From DATJLY01 sp035532935 (GTDB lineage Bacteria; Pseudomonadota; Alphaproteobacteria; ATCC43930; CGMCC-115725): a stretch of DNA of 64,000 bases. The notes below the pieces were generated by a model that was not told the DNA's origin, did not search any database, and saw nothing but the letters and a program-made list of their open reading frames with translations. The stretch lies in the NCBI GenBank assembly GCA_035532935.1, contig DATKQE010000034.1, forward strand, positions 1 through 64,000, read 5' to 3'. Of the stretch, positions 1-7,604 are shown piece by piece (positions within the stretch are counted from its first letter, which is position 1; the number at the start of each line of letters is the position of its first letter). A program made the translations under genes and the position numbers.

Positions 1-201
1 ATCTTCGTGTGGCTTGTGCGTTGGGCGACCCGTGGCCATCCGTTTTATGGCCACGGCTTCCACCATTTCCATGGCGGCTGTCCCTGGTGCGGCGGCCACG
101 GCCACGGCCGCGCCGCCCTTGACGTTCTCGACGAGCGCTTCGCCAGGGGCGAGATCGACAAGGCCGAGTTCGAGGAGAAGCGCAAGCTCCTCGGCCGCTA
201 G
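1..201 (+). CDS. SHOCT-domain protein, C-terminal part (5' end outside window)
   Basis: The reading frame is open from the first base, so the start lies upstream; the in-frame GTG at 7 is probably internal. The visible 66 residues begin with a hydrophobic stretch (IFVWLVRW) that looks like the end of a membrane helix. A Gly/His-rich linker with a CPWC pair follows, then a C-terminal SHOCT motif (ALDVLDERFARGEIDKAEF). SHOCT is a short amphipathic module found at the ends of many small membrane or stress proteins; its role is probably oligomerisation. Function is otherwise unknown. It sits at the edge of a region rich in stress and redox genes. Confidence 0.7.
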   Translation: MFVWLVRWATRGHPFYGHGFHHFHGGCPWCGGHGHGRAALDVLDERFARGEIDKAEFEEKRKLLGR

Positions 202-297
202 GGCCATAGCGGTCATCGGCGGCGTCGCGATTAGGGCGGCACCGCGAAGGTCGTTCGGTCGCTAGTCGGGTGGGTTTTTGATCCGCCTGTGTCGCAT

Positions 298-810
298 ATG
301 AGTGGTATGGCCCGAAGCGACAAATTATTCAGCGAGCGCAATATACATCTCGCTTTCGAGATCAGCCTATGGGCAAAGGGACTTTTCGCCCTCTCCGAGA
401 TCGTCGCCGGGATCGCCGCCTACTTTGTCACGCGGCAGTTCTTGCTCGACGTGGTGCAATGGGTGACGAAGGACGAATTTGCCGAAGACCCGCACGATGT
501 CATCGCCAATTTTCTTCTCCACTCGGTTCAAAGCCTCTCCATAAACACGCAGGACTTCGCCGCCGTGTACCTCCTCGGCCACGGCGTCATTAAGCTCTGG
601 ATCATCATCGGCCTTCTCCGCAGGAAACTCTGGTACTACCCCATTGCCGTGGTCGTGTTCGGGTTGTTCATCGTCTACCAGCTCTATCGCTACACCTTCA
701 CGCATTCCGTGTGGCTCCTGCTCATCACCGCGCTTGACATCATTATCATTGGCCTCACGTGGCACGAATACGGGTTCTTGCGCCGCTCGTCGCAACAAGA
801 GAGCCTGTAG
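298..810 (+). CDS. DUF2127 family membrane protein
   Basis: About 170 residues with four hydrophobic segments: roughly 20-40 (LFALSEIVAGIAAYFV), 90-105 (VYLLGHGVIKLWIIIG), 115-130 and 140-160. The charged N-terminus SERNIHLAFEISLWAKG and the central LLGHGVIKL match the DUF2127 family as I know it, small integral membrane proteins of unknown function. Starts are possible at GTG 289, ATG 298 or ATG 307, and none has a good Shine-Dalgarno. I chose 298; 307 (MARSDKLFSE) is also plausible. It stands alone, with a 300-base gap on its 3' side. Confidence 0.75.
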   Translation: MSGMARSDKLFSERNIHLAFEISLWAKGLFALSEIVAGIAAYFVTRQFLLDVVQWVTKDEFAEDPHDVIANFLLHSVQSLSINTQDFAAVYLLGHGVIKLWIIIGLLRRKLWYYPIAVVVFGLFIVYQLYRYTFTHSVWLLLITALDIIIIGLTWHEYGFLRRSSQQESL

Positions 811-1113
811 TCGAGGGGCCAGTGCCTCGTCTGCGCGTCGAATTGCTCCCTTGCCCTGTCGGGCTCGGGGTCTGACCACGGCGCGATCGGCGTCACTCCG
901 TGGGAACCAAACCTCGGAGGCACTCGGATTGCGGCTTGGCAGGACGACCGATGGCAAGGACGCTCGGGAGAGTGGAATGAAATTTTATTCATTGGACATG
1001 GCGGAAGCTTGGTCGATAGAGGACCGTGCATGCCCGGCCGGTGTCGCGGTCCCGCTCTGAGACAGGAAGTCGGATCTACGCAATGTCGGCGCACGCAGAA
1101 GAGGTGCACGATC
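811..1113. other. Intergenic stretch without a recognisable gene
   Basis: About 300 bases between the DUF2127 gene and the next small gene. Short open frames exist on both strands, but none has a recognisable start signal or protein motif. The last part (about 1095-1113) holds the AGAGG ribosome-binding site for the gene at 1114. Confidence 0.5.
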
Positions 1114-1515
1114 ATGGATTATCAAGCTGCTGAAAATCAGGCCGTTCAACTGCAAAACCAGGCCGATCAGGTCGTCCAAGGCATCAAGGGCCTTGCCGAC
1201 AAGTTGCAGACGAAGATCACGGATCCGGCGCTCGGGCGCGAGCTCGTGCTCGATCTGCGCGAGGCGGCGCTCGCCATCCAGAAGCAGAACCAGTCCACTC
1301 TCATGCTGGTCGAGCAGATGGCGCAGTATATTCACGGCCTCGAGACCCAAATGAACGCGCTGCCGCAGTCAGGTTTCCAGAGCCGGGGGTGGGCCGGTCA
1401 ACCCTACGCTTCCGGCGGCGGCGGCTTCATGGGCAATGTCATGTCCGGACTTGGCCTCGGCGCCGGATTCGGTCTTGCCAGCGATCTGGTAGGCGGCCTT
1501 TTCAACGCCCTTTAG
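1114..1515 (+). CDS. Small hypothetical protein, helical with glycine-rich tail
   Basis: 133 residues. ATG 1114 is chosen because AGAGG precedes it; an in-frame GTG at 1009 would add an unconvincing 35 residues. Residues 1-80 are polar and predicted helical (repeated Gln and Glu, as in AENQAVQLQNQADQVVQG), suggesting coiled coil. The C-terminal 45 residues are Gly/Ala-rich (GGGGFMGNVMSGLGLGAGF), resembling the glycine-zipper-like tail of small surface or envelope proteins. No signal peptide is seen. I do not recognise the family. Confidence 0.6.
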   Translation: MDYQAAENQAVQLQNQADQVVQGIKGLADKLQTKITDPALGRELVLDLREAALAIQKQNQSTLMLVEQMAQYIHGLETQMNALPQSGFQSRGWAGQPYASGGGGFMGNVMSGLGLGAGFGLASDLVGGLFNAL

Positions 1516-1854
1516 GCCGGTGACCGTTTCCATTGGGTATGGCGTCATCCGCAAAGAACGCCGTTGGCCCGTGATTTCGGCGATCACGATGGGCGCGCAA
1601 AAGCACGTCGCGCCAGCGCACAAGCAATTGACATTGTAGATAACGGCAGCGATCCCGCGGCGACGGCAACTACCGCGCAATGCGAATAAGGGCGCGGCGG
1701 CGCACCGGTGGCGCGCTATCATCGACGGCATGAGCGATGACGAACAACGACCGGAAGCTGCGACAAGTCCCGACCTGTCGCGACCGGCCGCGACAAGGGA
1801 TGACAGCGAGTGTTCGCTTTCGATAGAAGGTAAGGATGTCTGGCCGCCAGGCGT
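1516..1854. other. Intergenic stretch, no supported gene
   Basis: About 340 bases. A TTGACA hexamer lies at 1628-1633 but has no good -10 partner at 16-18 bases. A short plus-strand frame (ATG 1731 to a stop at 1885, about 51 codons) overlaps the next gene and is not supported by a family match or ribosome-binding site. Nothing else is recognised. Confidence 0.4.
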
Positions 1855-2307
1855 ATGCCGAGCATCACTGAAACGGCGCTGATCCATGCCGATCCCGATG
1901 CAATCTTCGATCTTATTTCACGCGTCGAGGAATTCCCCGCCTATTCGGGTGCGCTGCAGGATGTCACGAAAATAGGCGGCCGCACGTACCGCTGGGTGGC
2001 AAAGGTCGGAGGCACCACGCTCAGTTGGGACTCCGTGATCACAAAATTCGCGCGCCCCCACCGCATTGCTTGGCGATCGATCCGGGGGTTCACCAATTCA
2101 GGCGCGTATGAACTCACTCCCGTCCCTGGCGGCACGCTCGTCACAATGCGCATCGCTTATGACTTTCACAATCCTCTGCTGGAAAGACTTTTAGCCCCTG
2201 TCGTGAATGCTGTGGCGCGCGCAGGGGCGGCCGATATCCTCGCGAAAGTTAAGGCCCGTCTTGAGCATGACCGCGCCAAGCGGCCTACGACCGGCAGCCC
2301 CATCTAA
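1855..2307 (+). CDS. SRPBCC / coenzyme-Q-binding START-like protein
   Basis: 150 residues matching the SRPBCC (START/Bet v1-like) fold of the RatA/COQ10/polyketide-cyclase group. The N-terminal strand MPSITETALIHADPDAIFDL is followed by the helix ISRVEEFPAYSGALQDV, alternating strands, and a long C-terminal helix after LLERLLAPVVNAVAR. Such proteins bind hydrophobic ligands in a cavity; this one may handle a quinone or lipid. The start at ATG 1855 fits the usual N-terminus of the family, although its ribosome-binding site is weak. It converges with the CBS gene on the minus strand, and the two 3' ends overlap by 4 bases. Confidence 0.8.
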   Translation: MPSITETALIHADPDAIFDLISRVEEFPAYSGALQDVTKIGGRTYRWVAKVGGTTLSWDSVITKFARPHRIAWRSIRGFTNSGAYELTPVPGGTLVTMRIAYDFHNPLLERLLAPVVNAVARAGAADILAKVKARLEHDRAKRPTTGSPI

Positions 2308-2732
2308 CTGTGGATGTAATGTTCAAGCTGTTCGATCGTGAATCCCTGCTCGTCGATGATGCTTTTGACCAGATCACCGATGGAGATTATGCCGATCACT
2401 CTGTTGCCATCGAGAACCGGTAAATGGCGGACGCGGCTTTCGGTCATCATCGTCATGCATTGCGCCACCGTGTAATGCGGCCGGGCAACGACGACTCGGG
2501 TTTCCATGATGTCTCCGACCGGCATAAAGGGAGATGCCTTCCCTTTGAGGACAACATTCCGCGCATAATCCCTTTCGGTGATCATGCCGAGCATTTGTCC
2601 TTCGGCCATCACGATCAGTGATCCGATGTCCTTTTCGGCCATCTTTGCCACGGCATCGAAAACGGTGGCGTCCGGGTGGATCGACCACACGGTCCGCCCT
2701 TTCGTGCGAAGCAGTTGTTGTACCGTTGTCAT
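2304..2732 (-). CDS. CBS-domain pair protein
   Basis: 142 residues made of two tandem CBS motifs. CBS1 covers about 15-65 (VWSIHPDATVFDAVAKMAEK through GMITERDYARNV). CBS2 covers about 75-130 (TRVVVARPHYTVAQCMTMM through IISIGDLVKSII). CBS pairs bind adenosine nucleotides such as AMP, ATP or NAD and act as energy sensors; here no catalytic domain is attached. The start is fixed by a strong AAGGAGGTAAGC just before ATG 2732. It follows the gene at 2735-3100 with 2 bases between them, so its ribosome-binding site lies inside the upstream gene. The pair probably forms one operon under the FNR/FixK-type site at 3153. Confidence 0.9.
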   Translation of the reverse strand: MTTVQQLLRTKGRTVWSIHPDATVFDAVAKMAEKDIGSLIVMAEGQMLGMITERDYARNVVLKGKASPFMPVGDIMETRVVVARPHYTVAQCMTMMTESRVRHLPVLDGNRVIGIISIGDLVKSIIDEQGFTIEQLEHYIHS

Positions 2733-2734
2733 GC

Positions 2735-3100
2735 TTACCTCCTTGAGCCGCCCGACCGACTGCTCATTTCGGCGCGCGCACGCTGCACGTTGATGCGCTT
2801 GCGGTGAATAACCGCAGGTCCTCGGCTTTCGAGAAGGTGGGCTGTCTCGTGACAATGTTGGACAAAATGCCGCAGCACGAGCTTGAGCTTTGCGGAATGG
2901 AGAAAATCGCCGCGAACTCGCGCGGCCGCGATGTCATCGCGGATGATCACCCGGATTGCCTGACGCCCATTATCTGACTGGAAGAGATAGTAGCCGAGTT
3001 CTGTCGCGACGATCTCGGGAAGATGCTCATGCTCGGCAATGGCGTCGATCTCTTCCTCGGTCAGTTCGCTGAGGGCGATACAGTCTTCCAGGGTGAGCAC
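2735..3100 (-). CDS. Conserved hypothetical protein, first gene of CBS operon
   Basis: 121 residues, starting at GTG 3098-3100 behind AGGGAGG. The N-terminal half is acidic and helical (LSELTEEEIDAIAEHEH). The middle contains RVIIRDDIAAARVRGD and the C-terminus is basic. I recall similar small proteins of unknown function in alphaproteobacteria, but cannot name a family. There is no signal peptide or membrane segment. It sits 53 bases downstream of an FNR/FixK-type palindrome and is translationally close to the CBS gene, so it is likely expressed when oxygen is low. Confidence 0.7.
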   Translation of the reverse strand: MLTLEDCIALSELTEEEIDAIAEHEHLPEIVATELGYYLFQSDNGRQAIRVIIRDDIAAARVRGDFLHSAKLKLVLRHFVQHCHETAHLLESRGPAVIHRKRINVQRARAEMSSRSGGSRR

Positions 3101-3494
3101 GAAAACCTCCCTATACGTAGATACTGCATACCATTCGTGCGGCGCTTATTCCCTGATCTAGATCAGGCAGTGATGTTGCCCTAAATAGGGGACGCGTCGC
3201 GACATCGAGAGCGACTGGATTCAGTCGGTCCGGTGGTCCAACGTGGCATCCGGCTCCGACAGACCCTTGCATCGTGACCGACGCACTGAGACGCGTTCAA
3301 GCCGAGACCGCGGCTGAACCCGACGCTCTCCTCCGTCAATTTTGGACCGCGCCTTCCGCGGTGAACTATAGCGACGGCATCATCCGTCGCCGATAGTGCT
3401 CGAAACCCACTCGGTGAGAACGCGTGGGGATCAACCGGTCAGCGGCACGTCGCCCAGCACGGTGTTGCGAAGCGAGCGGTGGTACGTTGTCCGA
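3101..3494. other. Regulatory intergenic region upstream of the CBS operon
   Basis: Nearly 400 bases without a supported gene. It contains an FNR/FixK-type palindrome (3153-3166) and a second palindrome, CCCTAAATAGGG (3179-3190), both upstream of the minus-strand CBS operon. The remainder, about 3195-3494, carries only a plus-strand frame antisense to the secreted-protein gene at 3495-3821, which I reject. Confidence 0.5.
3153..3166. promoter_or_regulatory. FNR/FixK-type binding site (anaerobox)
   Basis: CTGATCTAGATCAG is a perfect 14-base palindrome. It differs from the FNR/FixK consensus TTGAT-N4-ATCAA only in the outermost base on each side. Its centre is 59-60 bases upstream of the GTG start of the 2735-3100 gene. 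A class II arrangement (site centred at -41.5) would put transcription start near 3118, leaving an 18-base leader. Confidence 0.7.
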
Positions 3495-3821
3495 TCAACG
3501 ATACGGCAAGCCAACGTCGCCCGACCCGGCAGAGCCGCCCATCAGCCGTTCTTGGAGCGCCGGCGACATGGTGCTTGCGTTCGATCCGTTGCTGCCGCTG
3601 ATGGTCAGCGTCGTGTTGCCGAAATGCATGACCGACCCGCTGCTCGCGGCGCTGCCGTCAGTGAAATGCGCCGCCATCGTGTCGGTAGCACTGTCGGGGT
3701 CAGTGAAGTTGGAACTGCCGCCCGAAGTTGTCTGCGCGCTATGCACTTCGAACGCCACTGCGAGCGGCGACGTGGCGAAAATGGACGCTGCCGCGGCCAA
3801 AGCCAAGTAGACAAAACGCAT
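3495..3821 (-). CDS. Small secreted hypothetical protein
   Basis: 108 residues from ATG 3821, which is preceded by GGAGG at a good distance; an in-frame ATG 12 bases upstream lacks such a site. Residues 1-24 form a classical signal peptide (MRFVYLALAAAASIFATSPL then AVA), with cleavage before FEVHS. The mature protein is short and rich in Ser, Gly, Thr and Asn (NTTLTISGSNGSNAS), with no cysteines. I do not recognise a family. It is a likely periplasmic or secreted protein of unknown role. Confidence 0.6.
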   Translation of the reverse strand: MRFVYLALAAAASIFATSPLAVAFEVHSAQTTSGGSSNFTDPDSATDTMAAHFTDGSAASSGSVMHFGNTTLTISGSNGSNASTMSPALQERLMGGSAGSGDVGLPYR

Positions 3822-3862
3822 CGCCACCTCCACCGCGTGGATGAGCCCACACTAGAAATAGT

Positions 3863-4054
3863 CTACTCCAGAACGGGACATGTATCCAGCCTCGACGGAT
3901 CGGGTGGGTAAGTACCTGTGAAAGAAAAGCTCCGTCCGGCGGAGAGGCCGGCGACCGCCGCCGCGAGCAGCGCCTCTTCGGACTCGAATCCCTCGATGTT
4001 AATGAGCTGACCGAGCTTTTCCCGCTGTTTCGCGGTGGTTGCCACGTCAGGCAT
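3863..4054 (-). CDS. Small hypothetical protein with strong ribosome-binding site
   Basis: 63 residues from ATG 4054, preceded by GGAGG six bases away, which picks this start over one 72 bases upstream. The N-terminal 40 residues look like a compact helical unit (REKLGQLINIEGFESEEALL). The C-terminus is Pro/Ser-rich and ends at CPVLE. No signal peptide, membrane segment or known motif is seen. It lies upstream of the secreted-protein gene on the same strand, with about 40 bases between them, so the two may be co-transcribed. Confidence 0.5.
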   Translation of the reverse strand: MPDVATTAKQREKLGQLINIEGFESEEALLAAAVAGLSAGRSFSFTGTYPPDPSRLDTCPVLE

Positions 4055-4395
4055 TCGTGCCTCCGTCCCGCTACCGACGCCCGACCATTCGGGCACCGGC
4101 TCACAGGGCAGGGCGGCCATGCTCACCCAGCGCTCATTCTACCCCGATCAGGAACAGCCTTGATGACAACACCAAGGTATGAGCGCGTGCCCGAAGAACC
4201 GGGTGTCGGCCCAATCCTTGCCACTACGCGCTTCATAGGCTAGTTCTACCGACGGCAGCCGCACTGATTTCCAGCCGGCCAAAGTATGAGGCTTACGACG
4301 GGTACTTGGTATAAGGCTTGGCGCCCTATCGACGATGCTGTCGCAAAGCGCGCAAGCGACGCATCGGGCTCGGGATCAGCGTTTATGGAGGCGTC
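4055..4395. other. Intergenic region before the membrane cytochrome c gene
   Basis: About 340 bases between two divergent genes. No FNR-type palindrome is present. The GGAGG ribosome-binding site of the cytochrome gene lies near 4387. The plus-strand frame from 4318 is an upstream extension of the cytochrome frame with basic, unlikely residues and is not taken as coding. Confidence 0.4.
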
Positions 4396-4917
4396 ATGTT
4401 GAAAGGCCTTGGCCTCGGCGTTGTTTTGACGGTTCTAGCCGCCGCCGCATGCGCCTTTATTATCGTGCATACCGGTCTCGTTCCAGCGGCCGCCAATGGC
4501 AAGCCATTGTGGCTGGAAAGTTGGGCTGCGAAAACATCACTGCGCGCGACGCTTGCACGGGATGCGCCCAAGGGTCCCAACCCCGTGCCGCTCACCGACG
4601 CCAACCTGATCGCCGGTATCGGGCTTTACGGTCAGCACTGCGCGATCTGCCACGGCACGGCGATGGGAGAGGCGTCGGCTTCTCCGGTGGCGAAGGGCGA
4701 ATACCCGGCCCCGCCACAACTGGCGTCGGATGGCGTCGAGGACGATCCGCAAGGCTGGACTTTCTGGAAAATCGAAAACGGCATTCGCTGGACCGGTATG
4801 CCGTCGTGGAAAGCCACGCTGAGCGATCAGCAGATATGGACGCTTGCCCTGTTCCTGAAGCACATGGACAAATTGCCGCCCGCCGCCAAGCAGGCGTGGC
4901 AGCAAGTCAAAAACTGA
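4396..4917 (+). CDS. Membrane-anchored monoheme cytochrome c
   Basis: 173 residues from ATG 4396, chosen for the GGAGG before it and because the hydrophobic anchor then starts at residue 5. Residues 5-27 form a membrane anchor or uncleaved signal. One heme site, CAICH, lies at 82-86, and the likely axial Met is in TGMPSW (about 135). Spacing and the C-terminal helix (DQQIWTLALFLKHMD) fit class I cytochrome c of the cytochrome_CBB3/c-III group. It should carry electrons in the periplasm. No oxidase or dehydrogenase gene adjoins it, so the partner is unknown. It belongs to the redox-rich first part of the window. Confidence 0.85.
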   Translation: MLKGLGLGVVLTVLAAAACAFIIVHTGLVPAAANGKPLWLESWAAKTSLRATLARDAPKGPNPVPLTDANLIAGIGLYGQHCAICHGTAMGEASASPVAKGEYPAPPQLASDGVEDDPQGWTFWKIENGIRWTGMPSWKATLSDQQIWTLALFLKHMDKLPPAAKQAWQQVKN

Positions 4918-5180
4918 AGCGAGCCCTGCATAACCTGCGCTACCTGTTCGAGCGCGCCGACTGCGCCGGGCAGGAGCTGAGGACGCTCCACCGTGTGGTC
5001 ATGGCCTTTGCAAGCCCGCCACGTGGAGGAACTTTCCTCGCCAACAAGTGCAACCCCACCATCGCCAACCGTCGCAACCACGCCGACCGCGTCCACGACC
5101 GCTTCCCGGCGGATAAAATCTGACCCGAAGCGCCGAATGTCTGAATGTTCTCGACGCAGACGGATCAGCGCCGTCAGATA

Positions 5181-6047
5181 TCAATGTGACATCAGCACTG
5201 GCACGGTCATGGACTGAAGGATGGTGCGCGTCACACCGCCAAGGATCAGTTCGCGGGTACTCGAATGACCGTATCCGCCCATCACAATGAGGTCGCACCC
5301 GAGCGACGCCGCCTGGGACAAGATCAGCTCGCCAGTCTCAATATCTTTCGCTACGAGGTGCGAAGCTACCGCACGAATACCATGTCGGGCGAGATGACGC
5401 GTCAAACTGGCGGCGAGCGACTCGTCACGCCCTTCGCTGGCGCGCGTCCGGCCGATCGAGAGCACCGTCACCATCTCGGCAGAGCGAAGGAAGGGCATTG
5501 CATCTCCGACCGCGCGCGCGCCCTCGCGGGTTCCGCTCCACGCCACCAGCACGTTCTTGCCCACCGCGTCGGTGTCGCCGGCGTAGGGCACGATCAACAC
5601 CGGCCGGCCGGAGCCCATCATCACGGTCTCGGGAAGTTTCGCGAGCTTATCGAAGAACGGGTGATCGGGGTTGGCTTGGCCGACCACCGCGAGGTCGGCA
5701 TATCGCGCCCGCTCGGTGACGTGGGCCACGATGTCCGTCGTTTTCTCGGGACAGATCTCCCAGTCGCCCGTCAACCCGGCAAGCTTGGTTTTCTCACGGA
5801 AAGTCGCCTCGATCTGCGCCGCCACAAGAAAGGCCGTATCGCGCTCCCGGACAAGGGCGGTGCGCGCCACGTTGCTCACGGCGTAGCCCTCGATCGCAAG
5901 ATTGGGCAGGGTGAGATCCGGGAGCTGGAAGCCGTAGAAGCCGACGAGATGCGCCGTGTCGCGCCGCGCGATCGCGAGGGCGAGCTGCAACAGCGCTTGG
6001 TCGCCAGAGTGCGCGTCGAGGTAAACGAGAATGTCCTTGAATGCCAT
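5181..6047 (-). CDS. Universal stress protein, tandem UspA domains
   Basis: 288 residues from ATG 6047 (MAFKDILVYLDAHSGD), preceded by GGGAGAG. There are two UspA-like domains, about 1-150 and 160-288. The second ends with the nucleotide-binding pattern MGGYGHSSTRELILGGVTR; the first has degenerated at that place (VVGQANPDHPFFDK), so probably only one domain binds ATP. These soluble proteins are induced by growth arrest, hypoxia or other stress. An FNR/FixK-type site (6163-6176) lies about 120 bases upstream, consistent with low-oxygen induction. Confidence 0.9.
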   Translation of the reverse strand: MAFKDILVYLDAHSGDQALLQLALAIARRDTAHLVGFYGFQLPDLTLPNLAIEGYAVSNVARTALVRERDTAFLVAAQIEATFREKTKLAGLTGDWEICPEKTTDIVAHVTERARYADLAVVGQANPDHPFFDKLAKLPETVMMGSGRPVLIVPYAGDTDAVGKNVLVAWSGTREGARAVGDAMPFLRSAEMVTVLSIGRTRASEGRDESLAASLTRHLARHGIRAVASHLVAKDIETGELILSQAASLGCDLIVMGGYGHSSTRELILGGVTRTILQSMTVPVLMSH

Positions 6048-6162
6048 GGTTCTCTCCCATCGGAAGCCACCCTGGACCGGGCCCGGCGGCTTCCGCTGTC
6101 TTCCAGATTCGCCGAACGGCCAATGCTCAAGGTGAACAATATCACCAGGGCGCGGCACGACA

Positions 6163-6176
6163 TTGATCTGGATCAC
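6163..6176. promoter_or_regulatory. FNR/FixK-type binding site upstream of the universal stress gene
   Basis: TTGATCTGGATCAC matches the FixK/FNR pattern TTGAT-N4-ATCAA in all but the last base. Its centre is about 122 bases upstream of ATG 6047. A class II promoter here would leave a leader of about 80 bases. No other gene starts close by on the plus strand, so the universal stress gene is the likely target. Confidence 0.65.
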
Positions 6177-6426
6177 GTATTGCGCCATTCGTCCGTCGCC
6201 ACCCCATCGTGGACATCCCAGATCCGATTGAGCGGAGGGGCTGACCATCCCTGCCGACCCCCTCACGGGCGCGGCGTTTGGCCGCTGGTGTGCCGTAGCT
6301 GTCCGCCACCAATCTATCAATTATTGCTGCGGCTCCAACAACGCAGTCAGAAGCGCTGATATCGCGAGGAGCTGCATTGCACGCGCGCCTACGGCGCGCC
6401 GTTATTCGTGGGGTATCACGCCGTAA

Positions 6427-6621
6427 CACGTCACGGAGTCGGCGGGCGGCGTCGAACTCCTCGACCAGCTTCGGCGCGATGGCAGCACGGCCGCGGTGAT
6501 CCTCATGAGCGGAATGCCCAGTGAGCAAATACGGGAGGCTGCGGCTCGTGGTGGCGCAGCGTTCTTCGAGAACCCCTTTCGTGCCGAACAATTGATCGAC
6601 GGCATCGCTCGCGTCCAAGGT
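6427..6621 (+). pseudogene. Response-regulator receiver domain remnant
   Basis: Directly after an in-frame TAA (6424), the frame encodes GGVELLDQLRRDGSTAAVIL, then MSGMPSEQIREAAARGGAAF, FENPFRAEQLIDGIARVQG. This is the second half of a CheY/FixJ-like receiver: the helix after the phosphorylation site, the Ser/Thr strand, and the F-x-x-PF strand. The conserved Lys of the KPF motif is Asn here. The N-terminal half with the acceptor Asp is absent, and no output domain follows. I read it as a truncated, decayed gene. Confidence 0.6.
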
Positions 6622-6755
6622 ATGTCGACCCGGACCGCGACAGCTTCAACACCAGGGACGCGACACCAAGGCCGAGCGAATCTGCCGCTGCACCGGCTAT
6701 GCTGGTGTCGTTTCGGCCGTTCTGGAAGCCCGGATTCGAACACAGGAGGAAAGTC

Positions 6756-7253
6756 ATGAGCAAGTCACAGGAAGCGCCTCAGGGTGCGAATTCGCTCTAT
6801 CGTGAGCTCGTAACCATCAATGGCAAGAATGTCGTGCTCTCGCGCCGCGAGCCGCCAGGGATCAATGCGGGCGTGCTTGAGAACGCTGACATTTTCCGTA
6901 TGTTCAACATCTTTGCCGATACGTTCTCGCCGTCGAATATCGACAAGGCGGACGGCACGCCGCTGCGCCTCTACACTTCCGATCACGTCAAGATCGACGT
7001 CTCCAAGCGGCGCAAGCACGACATGGGCTTTTGGCATCGGAATATCGATGCCCATGAGATCATCTTCTGCGTGAAGGGCGCACTCAAGTGGGAGACCGAG
7101 ATGGGCGAGCGCATCATGCATCCAGGCGACATGCTGTTTATCCCGAAGGGGATCAGCCATCGCTCGATGCTGTGCCAGGATTCGACCGATGAGAACGTGC
7201 TGATCGAGCTAAAGATCGCCGACGATCTCACCTACGTCGGCGAGAACAAGTAA
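6756..7253 (+). CDS. Cupin-domain protein
   Basis: 165 residues from ATG 6756 (MSKSQEAPQGANSLYREL), with AGGAGGA before it. The middle has cupin signatures: motif 1 is HRNIDAHEIIFCVKGALKWE (about 95-114) and motif 2 is HPGDMLFIPKGISHR (about 122-136). Motif 1 keeps an early His, another His and Glu (HRNIDAHE), and motif 2 keeps a His, which could form a metal site. Single-domain cupins of this size include dioxygenases, isomerases and regulatory binders; substrate cannot be inferred. It stands alone, next to gene debris on both sides. Confidence 0.8.
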   Translation: MSKSQEAPQGANSLYRELVTINGKNVVLSRREPPGINAGVLENADIFRMFNIFADTFSPSNIDKADGTPLRLYTSDHVKIDVSKRRKHDMGFWHRNIDAHEIIFCVKGALKWETEMGERIMHPGDMLFIPKGISHRSMLCQDSTDENVLIELKIADDLTYVGENK

Positions 7254-7604
7254 GCTGGGTTTTCCCGGATTGGCGCCTATCCGCCCATCCGAGGGGTAGA
7301 CGAGCCGCCGATCTGGACGCCACGCAACGGCGGAGCCGCCCGAAAGCCCGCAAGGGTCCAGGCATAGCCAGCCGCCGCCGCGCCGGTGCCGCCACCGAAA
7401 TGCATGCGACTGCGGCGTTCGGCAGCGCCTGCAACCAACGCTCATTCCGTCCCGCCGCGCCGTGGCCGAACGGGCAGGGCACAGTCCACCATCCGTGACT
7501 TTCTCGCGGCGCCAATCCGTGCAGAACTCGCGACCTCTCCCGCGCTCGCCCGTCCATTTTCCGGAACCTGTTTCCCATGCTACGCATCCGGCACCGAACT
7601 CCCT

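Noticed and set aside
1731..1885. Short frame MSDDEQRPEAATS... before the SRPBCC gene
   Set aside because: No ribosome-binding site, overlaps the next start, no recognisable family.
3396..3911. Plus-strand open frame antisense to the small secreted protein
   Set aside because: The minus strand has a signal peptide and GGAGG; the plus frame has neither.
4993..5217. Plus- and minus-strand short frames between the cytochrome c and the universal stress gene
   Set aside because: Thr/Ser/Arg-biased composition, no start signals and no motif on either strand.
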